Part shown: in pieces, positions 8,421 through 16,280 of the stretch | How the letters are laid out: each line of letters opens with the position of its first letter | Numbering within the stretch: the first letter of the stretch is position 1 | Origin: Bradyrhizobium sp. Tv2a-2 | Lineage (GTDB): Bacteria; Pseudomonadota; Alphaproteobacteria; Rhizobiales; Xanthobacteraceae | Direction: 5' to 3' | Length of the DNA: 43,709 nucleotides | Assembly: GCF_000472425.1 (NCBI RefSeq) | Contig: NZ_AXAI01000038.1 | Span: 191 to 43,899 of the forward strand | Notes under the pieces: model-generated | The model's input: the letters and a program-made list of their open reading frames with translations, nothing else | The model's database searches: none | Told to the model about the DNA's origin: nothing | Position numbers and translations under genes: made by a program

Positions 8421-10276
8421 TTGGTCCGCCCCTTGTCGGCGGAAGCAAGCGGCAGACTGACGAAGAAGACAGCGCCCCCACCGGGCCGCTGGTCCGCCCA
8501 GATCCGGCCGCGGTGCATTTCCACGATCGTGCGCGCAATGGAAAGGCCGACCCCCATGCCCTGCTCCTTGGTCGTGAAAAACGGATCGAATACCCGGGCA
8601 AGCCGTTCGGCTGGGATTCCCTGACCGAAATCGACGACCGAGACAACGACGGACTTCCCGTTACCCGGTTCAGTCCGACCGATGACCCGGCGCCTCTCCT
8701 TCGGCTGCTGTTCTGCAGCATCCATCGCATTCATGGCAAGGTTGAGAACCACCTGCTCCAGCTCAATCCGGTCCCCCCACACGTGGAGGACCGTCCCTGC
8801 CAGATCGGTCTCAAGCTTGACGCCGCGGACCAACGCCTGAACGGCGAGGAACTGAAAAACATCACGAACTGTATCGTTGATATCGATCAATTCCGCTTCA
8901 AATTCGCCCTTCTTCAGCAGGCTCCGCAAATGCTTGATCACCCCGCTAGCCCGCTCATCGTCACGGCGGATGTCGAGGAGTATTTCGCCGATTTCGGCAA
9001 GATCCGGCGAGGGCCTTTTTAAAAGACTCTCCGCAGCCTCTGCATTGCTCAGGATAGCCGCCAGCGGCTGGTTGAGCTCATGAGCGATCGAGGCGGTCAT
9101 TTCTCCTGCTGTCGCCCGCCTGTTGAGATGCGCGAGCTCCGACATCCGGCTGCGCGCCTCGATCTCGGCCAGATGCCTGCGCTGGCGTTCGTAGAGCATG
9201 CCCGTGATGAGAAGCGCCTGGATCAGTATGATGGCCACCGCAGTCAGCGATTGCCAGCGATATTGCTCCACGATGGTCGGGGTCCGAAAGCGGATCTCGC
9301 TGCCCTGCGGCAGGCCGGACTCCGCCACCTGCCAGCGTTGCAATTGGCGCCAATCAAAGATGGGACGGACATTGTCGCCGGCAGACAACGGAATGTTTGG
9401 CACGGGTTCGCCCGCGAGAACCCGCATGGCCTGCCTCCCCGCGTCGTGCCCGATGACACCGGGCAGTAGCAGGAATCCACCGATCGCACCGCGCCCGAGG
9501 AAAGTTTCGGACGCGATGACGATCGGCCGGTTTGCGGTTTGAGCGACCAGTTCCAGGGCGTGCGCCGGCGAATAAAATGTGCCCTCCCCGTCCGAATAGA
9601 TTGCGGAGTAGATGATCGCGGATTGGGCAGGCAATGCAGCCACTCTGCGACGAAGCTCCTGCATGTTCACGCCGGAAAGATCTGTCACAGCGAGGTCAAC
9701 ACCGGCTTCCGGCATTTCGTCCTTCCAGTGACCAAAAATGGCCGGGTCCTTCCAAGCCTCGCCGACAAGAACAATTCTTGTCAAATCCGGCGCGGCCGCG
9801 CGCGCCGCGGCGATCATCTGGGCCAAAGTCACATTGGCAAATGTTCCTGTTGTATCGGGCGATAGCAACGCACGCGTCTCAGGCTGGTCCGGGACAAATC
9901 CGAACACCACGGGAACGTCATGCCACAGGGTCGCTTTGCTGCGCTGCAGAAACCTGAGGCTGTCGACACCGATCGCAACAATGACGCCGATCGGATGATC
10001 CGCATATTTTGTCCTGAAATGCTCGACCAGGCTGCCCTCGTATTGCGGGTCGCGAAATCGCGCCAGATCGAGGTTCTCGGCATAAATCGTGGCATGGGAC
10101 TGGCCGCGCGCACTGGCCTCGTCGCGGATTCCCGCAAAGATGTCCGCATAGAACGAGCTGCGAACATCAGACTGTTCGAGCACCAATATCGATCCTTGGC
10201 GCTGTCCCGACGCCAGCAGGCACGTCGGCAAGACGCTCGCGACAAGCCAAATGATCACCGCCCCGAGTTGGCGCAT
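8417..10276 (-). CDS. Sensor histidine kinase with ABC-binding-protein-like sensor domain
   Basis: Membrane sensor kinase, 619 residues. An N-terminal signal/anchor (VIIWLVASVLPTCLLASG) is followed by a periplasmic region of about 310 residues resembling ABC-type substrate-binding proteins (ILVLEQSDVRSSFYADIFAG, IGVIVAIGVDSLRFL, VPVVFGFVPDQPETRA, RIVLVGEAW). A second membrane helix lies near 343-362. The HisKA segment ATAGEMTASIAHELNQPLAA has H399, and the HATPase has NLAMNAMDAAE, VVDFGQGIP and DPFFTTKEQGMGVGLSIA. There is no PAS domain. The frame is open further to a TTG at 10288, but the ATG at 10276 has GGAG just upstream. It forms an operon with the LuxR regulator and is divergent from the Crp/FNR gene. 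The ligand is unknown; a small solute is inferred from the sensor fold. Confidence 0.92.
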   Translation of the reverse strand: MRQLGAVIIWLVASVLPTCLLASGQRQGSILVLEQSDVRSSFYADIFAGIRDEASARGQSHATIYAENLDLARFRDPQYEGSLVEHFRTKYADHPIGVIVAIGVDSLRFLQRSKATLWHDVPVVFGFVPDQPETRALLSPDTTGTFANVTLAQMIAAARAAAPDLTRIVLVGEAWKDPAIFGHWKDEMPEAGVDLAVTDLSGVNMQELRRRVAALPAQSAIIYSAIYSDGEGTFYSPAHALELVAQTANRPIVIASETFLGRGAIGGFLLLPGVIGHDAGRQAMRVLAGEPVPNIPLSAGDNVRPIFDWRQLQRWQVAESGLPQGSEIRFRTPTIVEQYRWQSLTAVAIILIQALLITGMLYERQRRHLAEIEARSRMSELAHLNRRATAGEMTASIAHELNQPLAAILSNAEAAESLLKRPSPDLAEIGEILLDIRRDDERASGVIKHLRSLLKKGEFEAELIDINDTVRDVFQFLAVQALVRGVKLETDLAGTVLHVWGDRIELEQVVLNLAMNAMDAAEQQPKERRRVIGRTEPGNGKSVVVSVVDFGQGIPAERLARVFDPFFTTKEQGMGVGLSIARTIVEMHRGRIWADQRPGGGAVFFVSLPLASADKGRTK

Positions 10277-10452
10277 CGCTCCGGTCAAAATCGACAGATC
10301 AAATAGATTTAAAAGAACAACTTTGCCCAGGGCCCCTTCCTGGGGTCCCGTTGCGGGCCGGACCGTCTTGGCCAGATTATCAGGCGACGACGGCGGCGCA
10401 ACCCGCGCTCACGGCTACAAACTGACGCAACTGTCACGTTCGGGCTACCGTA

Positions 10453-10470
10453 ATTGTCCTTAGGGACAAT
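10453..10470. promoter_or_regulatory. Palindromic operator-like site between kinase operon and Crp/FNR gene
   Basis: ATTGTCCTTAGGGACAAT: 7-bp arms ATTGTCC/GGACAAT with a 4-bp spacer. It lies 90 nt before the chosen start of the Crp/FNR gene. The half-sites begin TTG and end CAA, but the spacing is N10, not the N8 of FNR/FixK boxes. A site for the adjacent LuxR-type regulator is possible. Confidence 0.5.
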
Positions 10471-10559
10471 GGTGCAGTTAGCAGTCCTCCGGGATCATGC
10501 CCAACAGGGAGCCCTTTCAAGACATTTCTGTGACGGCCCCTCGCGTACGGAGTGCGTTA

Positions 10560-11240
10560 ATGCTCAGCCGTTCAAGAAACCCAGCCAATCAACCGACGAT
10601 CGGCGATATCATCCAGGAAGTGCCGGTCATCGCCATCCACGCAAGATTCGGAGCGTCGGAGGCTTGCTTCGGCAAGGACGAGGAAATCTACGGCGAGAGC
10701 GAGCCCGCCGATTGCATTTTCGAGGTGATCAGCGGCGCGGTCAGAAGCTACAAGGTCCTGTCCGACGGTCGGCGCCAGATCTGCGCCTTTCACCTGCCTA
10801 GCGATATTTTTGGACTGGAGAACGGCATCAATTATCGCTTCACGGCGGAAGCCATCGTGGAGACGACGGCCCGCGTGGTCCGGCGTCACAGCCTGGAATA
10901 TGTTGCGGCAAGCGACATCAGGGTCGCCCGCAATCTCCTCAGCATGACCGCCAGGAATCTGCTGCATGCCGAGAACCATATGCTGCTGTTGGGACGCAAG
11001 ACCTCGCTCGAGCGCGTGGCCGCCTTCCTTCTGGAAATGGATCAGCGGCTCAAAGGCACGGGAATGATCGCACTGCCGATGTGCCGGCGCGACATCGCAG
11101 ATTATCTCGGGTTGACGCTTGAGACAGTCTCTCGCGCGCTATCCTATCTCCGCGACCAGCATGTTCTCGAATTCTCCGAGACCAGCCAACGCCAGATTGT
11201 GCTGCAGGACCGGCAACAGCTGCAAAAACTGGACTCTTAG
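10560..11240 (+). CDS. Crp/FNR-family transcriptional regulator, FixK-like
   Basis: Cyclic-nucleotide-fold regulator with a C-terminal winged helix, 226 residues from the ATG at 10560 (MLSRSRNPANQP), which has ACGGAG seven bases upstream; an ATG at 10497 would add 21 residues but has a poor site. The sensory fold shows IYGESEPADCIFEVISGAVR and HLPSDIFGLENG. The DNA-recognition helix DIADYLGLTLETVSRALSYL carries the E-x2-SR signature of FNR/FixK proteins that read TTGAT-type boxes. There is no N-terminal cluster of four cysteines, so it should not hold an FNR iron-sulfur cluster. A cysteine in LPMCRRDIAD (C175) sits next to the recognition helix; B. diazoefficiens FixK2 is redox-controlled through a cysteine in a comparable place (from memory). 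It is divergent from the kinase operon. Confidence 0.9.
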   Translation: MLSRSRNPANQPTIGDIIQEVPVIAIHARFGASEACFGKDEEIYGESEPADCIFEVISGAVRSYKVLSDGRRQICAFHLPSDIFGLENGINYRFTAEAIVETTARVVRRHSLEYVAASDIRVARNLLSMTARNLLHAENHMLLLGRKTSLERVAAFLLEMDQRLKGTGMIALPMCRRDIADYLGLTLETVSRALSYLRDQHVLEFSETSQRQIVLQDRQQLQKLDS

Positions 11241-11252
11241 TTTTGTGCTGAT

Positions 11253-11435
11253 TCAGTCTTGTTCGGCCTGAACACAAGGCGCCGCGCCGTCGCGACGTTC
11301 CACCCAGCGTCCCATATCTTGCCACGCCTGGGCAACACGCACCCATTTCATGCGCTCGAAGCCGCTTGCGGCAAGAGCCATTTTCATGGCCGTCATTGCC
11401 TCGCGCTGGTAGTCAATCTTCGCGTCGCTGCCCAT
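11253..11435 (-). CDS. Small hypothetical protein, 60 aa
   Basis: No function known. The product MGSDAKIDYQREAMTAMKMA... is a helical protein with ALAASGFERMKWVRVAQAWQDMGR, a pattern I recall in small Bradyrhizobium proteins. There is no signal or membrane segment. The start is uncertain: the frame is open to 11474, but the extra residues (MFLMFSFGCDDRG) look unlike the family and neither start has a strong ribosome-binding site. It is convergent with the FixK-like gene, 12 bp after its stop. Confidence 0.55.
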   Translation of the reverse strand: MGSDAKIDYQREAMTAMKMALAASGFERMKWVRVAQAWQDMGRWVERRDGAAPCVQAEQD

Positions 11436-11549
11436 ACCGCGATCGTCGCAACCAAATGAAAACATCAAGAACAACAGATCAAAATCAAGAAGATCGTCGG
11501 CGTAAGCACGTTCGCCGAAACCGAAACGTTCTCCAGCCCAATTTCGAGC

Positions 11550-11726
11550 CTACGCCGCCGCTTGTTTGGCCAGGATCTGGCGAAAATCGGTCGCGAGTCC
11601 GCTATAATAGCCCGCCAGTACCTCGTAGAGCGCCTTCTGCGCGCCGCCGGCCGCACGTTGCGCCGTCTCCTGGCACTTGGCAGCCTTGCTCTCGTATTTC
11701 TCGGCCTTAGCGCGAAGATCGGTCAT
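11550..11726 (-). CDS. Small hypothetical helical protein, 58 aa
   Basis: The product starts MTDLRAKAEKYESKAAKCQE and ends DFRQILAKQAAA. It is charged, helical and probably coiled-coil, with a single cysteine. The ATG at 11726 has GGGAG eight bases upstream, which supports this start over the longer frame to 11975. Similar 55-60-residue proteins are common in Bradyrhizobium from memory. Function unknown. Confidence 0.6.
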   Translation of the reverse strand: MTDLRAKAEKYESKAAKCQETAQRAAGGAQKALYEVLAGYYSGLATDFRQILAKQAAA

Positions 11727-12016
11727 TTCAGGTACTCCCGCCCATCTCGTAACCCTCTGCTGAAGATTCGCAGGCAGGCGGTGCGAAAACGTGACCGAGC
11801 CGGGGAGATTTTGCAGCAATGCGCTGGCAGGAAGATGGAACCGAGCGGGTCGAACGCCGGTAATTTTACCTGCGGCACGCCAGGTCAGGCGCCAATCGCA
11901 CCGGTCGTCGACCGCCGTTGCGGTATTCAGCAAGTCGCACCCGCAACCCCTGTTTGAACCTTTCTCGCGCGCCAACCGACTTATCTTGCAACGAGAAGAA
12001 TCTCTTGGAGGCGGTC

Positions 12017-12145
12017 ATGAACCATTGGCGCGACACCATGGTCGATCAGCCGGAGCCTGATGGCGCGGCCTATCTGACCGGTTGGACGATCAGCGGGATC
12101 GCCGTGATCGCAACCATCGTCACGGTCTGGGTGTTCGGGATATAA
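12017..12145 (+). CDS. Single-pass membrane microprotein, 42 aa
   Basis: A 42-residue ORF with a strong ribosome-binding site (TTGGAGG, 6 nt before the ATG). The N-terminal half is polar (MNHWRDTMVDQPEPDGAAYL); the C-terminal half is one membrane helix (SGIAVIATIVTVWVFGI) ending at the stop. Nothing in it suggests an enzyme. Small one-helix proteins of this shape often modulate membrane complexes, but no partner can be named here. Confidence 0.55.
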   Translation: MNHWRDTMVDQPEPDGAAYLTGWTISGIAVIATIVTVWVFGI

Positions 12146-12710
12146 CGATCACGGTAGCAAGCGACCCCAAAGCTATGTTGCTGGAGCTTCCGGCAGCGCC
12201 TGAAGGTCCCTGCGCAATCCCTTGATTCCGTTGGCCCGAGATTTCGATTTGGGCACAATCGCAGCGCACAATCTCAGTCCCAGATCCTCGTTGAGTGACG
12301 CCGGCACATAAGTGAGCTGCCTGCTCGTTGCTGCCCTACCCCCGCCCGCGATTCCCGAAGAACGATCGCGATTTGTGAACCAGTTCATATTTGAGCGGCA
12401 CCAGGCCTGCTAGATGCACCGTGCTGGGGGATTTCAGGGGCCCAGTCACGTGCGCCGCCGGGACAAGATATTTCGAGCCCGACGGCGTAAATTTTTTTCG
12501 GGCGGTCAGTTTGCCAGTTCAGTCGCCTGGCCGCCGCCGTAAAAACGGACATCGATTTCCTGTAGCGCACGCCGCACCCGGTGCGGCCGTGATCGGATCG
12601 ACCCGAGGCTTGGACACGCCAGCCCCGTTCGGGCCTCTTTTGATTCGGTTGTCGCTTAGGAGGTGGGGCCGCCTCATTCCCTGAAATCGGGCGGCCCCAG
12701 TCCCTAAGCC
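12146..12710. other. Intergenic stretch with a strong hairpin
   Basis: No convincing gene in this 565-bp stretch. It holds a perfect 9-bp inverted repeat, GGGGCCGCC (12665-12673) and GGCGGCCCC (12690-12698), with a 16-nt loop and no following T run. A minus-strand frame at 12173-12388 (71 aa, MNWFTNRDRS) has no clear ribosome-binding site and is left uncalled. Confidence 0.4.
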
Positions 12711-12791
12711 GCGATGAGATTGGGTGGAATCGTCATCGCGCTTTGAGCATGATCTTTTCGGAAAACCGCTGCACACTTTTCCGGATCATGC
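12711..12791 (-). repeat. Dispersed palindromic repeat, copy 2
   Basis: The reverse complement resembles 7651-7746, lacking its short insertion. It carries the same block order: GGAAAAGTGT, CAGCGG, TTTTCCG, AGATCATGCT, GCGCGATGACGATTC. It sits between an intergenic hairpin and tRNA-Cys, and is in opposite orientation to copy 1. Confidence 0.7.
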
Positions 12792-12895
12792 TCCAGCTGC
12801 GCCGCCAGCCGAGGAAAAGCGGAAGCGAGCCGCCGCAAATTCTGTCACGGAGCGTCACCGGATCGGAATTTTTCAGGAAACTGGGATGGTATTGC

Positions 12896-12969
12896 TGGAG
12901 GCCACGACCAGAATTGAACTGGTGTAAACGGTTTTGCAGACCGCTGCGTAACCACTCCGCCACGTGGCC
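12896..12969 (-). tRNA. tRNA-Cys (anticodon GCA)
   Basis: Read on the minus strand. The acceptor GGCCACG pairs with CGTGGCC, the D arm is GGCGGAGTGGTTACGC, the anticodon loop TCTGCAAAA carries GCA, and the T arm is CCAGTTCAATTCTGG. Discriminator T and an encoded CCA end at 12896. It decodes TGC/TGT. Confidence 0.96.
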
Positions 12970-13225
12970 CCAGGCGGGGCGTTAGATACAGGCGATCAGG
13001 GGGCTAGGCAACCGCCCTAGCTGCATTCTTTGCAAGGTCCGGTGCTTTCACCGAAATCCGGCTGTCAGGGAGACCTGCCGGGTCCGGTGGAAAGGCTTGG
13101 CACCGGCTGTGAATTCCCGCGCAGCAAGCCCTTGTGTTTGCGGGAACAATCCTCAGTCACGGATGTGTTGAGATGCTGCGGAAAACCCGCCTGACGAATA
13201 GCCGGCTCGGTGGCCTTCGACGCCA

Positions 13226-13423
13226 TCAGCAGGCGGCGTACCAGCCTTCCGGGAACGGGATCAGCGGCCACGCCCGCCCATTGTCGTTGGCGGCCTTCCG
13301 CTTTAAGGGCGAACGAAACAGCGGCAATTGAGCGAGAAGAGCGAACATTTTGTCCTCCCCATGATCCAGCGCCAACTCGCTCCGGACCACATCCAGCAAC
13401 TGATCAAATTCTGCTTCGCTCAT
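13226..13423 (-). CDS. Small hypothetical protein, 65 aa
   Basis: The product starts MSEAEFDQLLDVVRSELALD and ends PLIPFPEGWYAAC. The ATG at 13423 has GGGGAG eight bases upstream; an extension to 13498 would use a TTG. The N-terminal part is an acidic helix and the centre is basic (PLKRKAANDNGRAWP). The C-terminal cysteine is the last residue. Function unknown. Confidence 0.55.
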   Translation of the reverse strand: MSEAEFDQLLDVVRSELALDHGEDKMFALLAQLPLFRSPLKRKAANDNGRAWPLIPFPEGWYAAC

Positions 13424-13689
13424 TTTGCGCTCTCCCCAAATCTCGGGTGGCGCAACCTCGCAAAACATTTTTGTTTTCGAATTGAGCGGATCGCTCAAAT
13501 TGTAACGACCCGGCGGCCGGAGCCGCCTTGGTTAACAATGTCCTATTGTTCCCTGCGCCGACCCTAATCGATCGCATCAGCTGGAAAGTGTGAGACGAGT
13601 CACATTTTCCCGGAAAAATTTCCCGTAATCGACAGCGGTTGCCGATCACCCTACTGCGCGCATCGGCAGGAGCAAAGGGAAATTGCGTC

Positions 13690-13935
13690 ATGGGTCAAAG
13701 ACCGATTCAAATCAGGCGCTCTGGGCGCCCTGCGGCGCTGCTCGGGTTGCTGCTGACACTGGCCTCAGCGACGTCCGCCTTCGCCGTCGGGACGCCGGAG
13801 CAGCGCCGGGCCTGCACCCCGGACGTCTACCGTCTGTGCGCCGGCGAAATTCCCAATGTCCGCGCCATCACCGAGTGCCTGCGGCGCCAGAAGGCCAGCC
13901 TGAGCGAGGCCTGCCGCGCGGTCTTCGAGCAGTAA
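13690..13935 (+). CDS. Small exported cysteine-rich protein, 81 aa
   Basis: A signal peptide (RPAALLGLLLTLASATSAFA, predicted cleavage after residue 32) precedes a mature domain of about 49 residues with four cysteines at 42, 50, 63 and 75: RRACTPDVYRLCAGEIPNV, then TECLRRQKASLSEACRAVF. The spacing resembles the cysteine-rich repeat family (PF00839-like), probably two disulfides in the periplasm. AAAGGGA precedes the ATG at 13690; a longer frame to 13639 would break the signal peptide. It is convergent with the DTW gene, whose stop is 15 bp away. Confidence 0.7.
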   Translation: MGQRPIQIRRSGRPAALLGLLLTLASATSAFAVGTPEQRRACTPDVYRLCAGEIPNVRAITECLRRQKASLSEACRAVFEQ

Positions 13936-13950
13936 GGACCCTCTCCTCCC

Positions 13951-14697
13951 TCAGAGCTTCCGGCGCCGGCGGAAATCGCGCTGCCGCCGCGGCTTTGGCC
14001 GCGGCGCAAGCTCAGGATTCGAGCCCTGAACCTCGCGAAAACGCGCCAGCATCCGACCAAAGGCGGCTTGCAGCGTGGCGGCGATTTCCGGCCGCTTGTC
14101 CAGTGCTGCCATCAGCACCGCCGCCGCCTCCAGCGTCGACAAACCGTCACGACGCGGCTCGCGACGCAGTTGCCCATAGGCCGAGGGTCGCTTCGGCCCC
14201 AGGATCACGCGCTGGCATTTCAGCATCCATGGATTGCGCCACCACAATGCCTTCGCCTGGCTCCAGGTACCGTCGAGCAGCACCACGCCCTCGATGCGTT
14301 CCAGGATCGCACGCTGGTTCTCGGCCATCTCGCCCTTGCGGTTAAGCGCGACGACCTCCTTTCCCGGATCGAGCGCGGCGGCCTTTGCCGAGCCGAGATA
14401 GAGCACCGCCCAGCGCGAGGGGTCAGCGACAGGTCGGCCCAGCGCCTTGGCAAGGCTCGGCCAGGACAACCCGACCTTCATGACCGCGTTCGCAAAGTGC
14501 AGCGCGGTCAATCGCGCGGTGCCAAGCGCGCGGTCCTGCTCCTGTGGATGCTGCAGGATCAAAAGCGAAAGCCGGCTCTGCAGGGGGGTGACGCTGTCGC
14601 AGATGCATAGCGGCAACGGCTTCCGGCAGCGCGGGCAGTCCGCGACGGCGTCCGCGCCGGCGACATCTTCGGCTGGATTTGAGGCTGGGTCCGACAT
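13951..14697 (-). CDS. DTW-domain protein, probable tRNA-uridine aminocarboxypropyltransferase
   Basis: DTW-domain proteins transfer the 3-amino-3-carboxypropyl group of SAM to uridine in tRNA (acp3U). The 248-residue product has an N-terminal zinc-type cysteine cluster (CPRCRKPLPLCICD, near residue 21), LLILQHPQEQDRALGTARL, YLGSAKAAALD, and the family motif LLDGTWSQAKALWWRNP (DGTW), followed by PKRPSAYGQLRREPRRDGLSTLE. The basic C-terminal tail (PRPKPRRQRDFRRRRKL) may bind RNA. The ATG at 14697 has AGGCGG upstream; the frame continues to 15117, but that extension crosses the cfa upstream region and is not family-like. Confidence 0.9.
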   Translation of the reverse strand: MSDPASNPAEDVAGADAVADCPRCRKPLPLCICDSVTPLQSRLSLLILQHPQEQDRALGTARLTALHFANAVMKVGLSWPSLAKALGRPVADPSRWAVLYLGSAKAAALDPGKEVVALNRKGEMAENQRAILERIEGVVLLDGTWSQAKALWWRNPWMLKCQRVILGPKRPSAYGQLRREPRRDGLSTLEAAAVLMAALDKRPEIAATLQAAFGRMLARFREVQGSNPELAPRPKPRRQRDFRRRRKL

Positions 14698-14846
14698 TGC
14701 GCCGCCTATACGCCCACAGGCCGCAGGCTTCAACACGACCTGAAAGCGCAAGCGCCCCTCCCGCAACCTGTTTGTTTTGCTGAGACAGGCAACAACGTAT
14801 TCGCCATGCCGGATACCGCCTTGGCGCAAGGCGGAACCGAGTCTAA

Positions 14847-14862
14847 TATTACAATTGCAATA
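14847..14862. promoter_or_regulatory. AT-rich imperfect palindrome upstream of cfa
   Basis: TATTACAATTGCAATA is a 16-bp dyad with one mismatched pair, sitting in an AT-rich patch of an otherwise GC-rich region, 112 nt before the cfa start. The shape resembles MarR-type operators. The regulator is unknown. Confidence 0.4.
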
Positions 14863-14974
14863 ATACAGTTGCGCTGAACGCCCGCGGGGGCGCGCTCTGG
14901 TCCGGCGAAGGTCGAGTGAGGCTCGACCCCTGACACGTACCTTCGGACACAGAGCCACATGAGTGGTGGACTCT

Positions 14975-16204
14975 ATGCCCGACGTCATTCCGGTGACCCC
15001 GGACAACGCAGATGAGAAGCTTGCGGACTTGCCGCGACTGGTCAGGCTCGCTCTTGGTTTTGCTGCGCGATTAAGGCGCGGCACGCTTGACATCGCCCTG
15101 CCCGATGGCCGCACCATGAGAATGGGCGGCCTGGAGCCCGGGCCCGCGGCGGCGATGACCGTCTACAACTACGGCTTTGCCTACCGCCTTGTGAACGGCG
15201 GCGACATTGGAATTGCGGAAGCCTATCTCAACGGCGACTGGGACACGCCGGACCTGACGCAATTTCTCTACTTGTTCTGCGTCAATCACGACCTGATCCA
15301 GGCCATGCTGGCCAACAAGCCGCTGATCCGCTTCGTGCAGGTGGTGCGGCACTGGTTCAACCGCAACACCAAACGTCAGGCCAAGCGAAACATCTACGCG
15401 CATTACGACATCGGCAACGCCTTCTATTCAGCGTGGCTCGATTCGAGCATGACCTATTCGTCGGCGCTGTTCGATGATGACGCCGCTGATCTCACCTCGG
15501 CGCAGAAGAACAAGTACCGCAGGCTTGCCGAAGCCATCGATTTGCGGCCCGGACAGAAGCTCCTGGAGATCGGCTGCGGCTGGGGCGGCTTTGCCGAATA
15601 TGTCGCCAAGACCTTCGGCGCCAAGGTCGTCGGACTGACGATCAGCAGGGAGCAGCGCGATTTTGCGCAAAAGCGAATTCACGAGGCGGGCCTTGCCGAG
15701 ACAGTCGAGATCAGGCTGCAGGATTATCGCGACGAGCGCGATCACTACGACCGCATCGCCTCGATCGAAATGATCGAGGCGGTCGGCGAGCAGTTCTGGC
15801 CGAAATACTTCTCCACGCTCGCGGATCGACTCAAGCCATCAGGGCTTGCCGGCATCCAGGCCATCACAATTCAGGACAGCATGTTCCAGTCCTACCGGCG
15901 CGAGGTCGATTTTATCCAGCGCTATGTGTTTCCGGGCGGCATGCTGCCCTCGCCCCAGGTCCTGAAGATGCTCGGCGACCGCTTCGGAATACCTGTCATC
16001 CGCGAGCGCATTTTCGGGCAAGATTATGCCAAGACGCTGGCGACCTGGCGGGACAATTTTCGCGCTGCCTGGCCCAATCTGAAGCCGCTCGGCTTCGACG
16101 ACCGTTTCCGGCGGCTGTGGGAGTATTATCTGGCCTATTGCGAAGCCGGATTCCTGTCCGGCAACATCGACGTGCGGCAGGTGGTCTTCGCAAAGCAACG
16201 ATAA
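14975..16204 (+). CDS. cfa: Cyclopropane-fatty-acyl-phospholipid synthase
   Basis: Adds a methylene bridge from SAM across double bonds of membrane phospholipid acyl chains. The 409-residue length and domain order fit CfaS: an N-terminal lipid-associated region (VNGGDIGIAEAYLNGDWDTP near residue 73), the junction NIYAHYDIGNAFYSAWLD, SMTYSSALF, then the SAM-binding motif LLEIGCGWGGFAEYVAK (about 196-212), the VGLTISREQRDFA segment, and SIEMIEAVGEQFWPKYF. The ATG at 14975 is preferred to the GTG at 14963. A dyad at 14847-14862 may be its operator. Cyclopropanation usually protects membranes in stationary phase or acid; regulation here is inferred only from the dyad. Confidence 0.93.
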   Translation: MPDVIPVTPDNADEKLADLPRLVRLALGFAARLRRGTLDIALPDGRTMRMGGLEPGPAAAMTVYNYGFAYRLVNGGDIGIAEAYLNGDWDTPDLTQFLYLFCVNHDLIQAMLANKPLIRFVQVVRHWFNRNTKRQAKRNIYAHYDIGNAFYSAWLDSSMTYSSALFDDDAADLTSAQKNKYRRLAEAIDLRPGQKLLEIGCGWGGFAEYVAKTFGAKVVGLTISREQRDFAQKRIHEAGLAETVEIRLQDYRDERDHYDRIASIEMIEAVGEQFWPKYFSTLADRLKPSGLAGIQAITIQDSMFQSYRREVDFIQRYVFPGGMLPSPQVLKMLGDRFGIPVIRERIFGQDYAKTLATWRDNFRAAWPNLKPLGFDDRFRRLWEYYLAYCEAGFLSGNIDVRQVVFAKQR

Positions 16205-16280
16205 ATAAGCTGGCTTGCAACTGCCGGCCGACCTATTACGTGTGCTGGACCCCCGAGGAAACGACCGGCATTTCAAGAAC

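Noticed and set aside
12173..12388. Minus-strand 71-codon frame
   Set aside because: No ribosome-binding site and no recognisable pattern.
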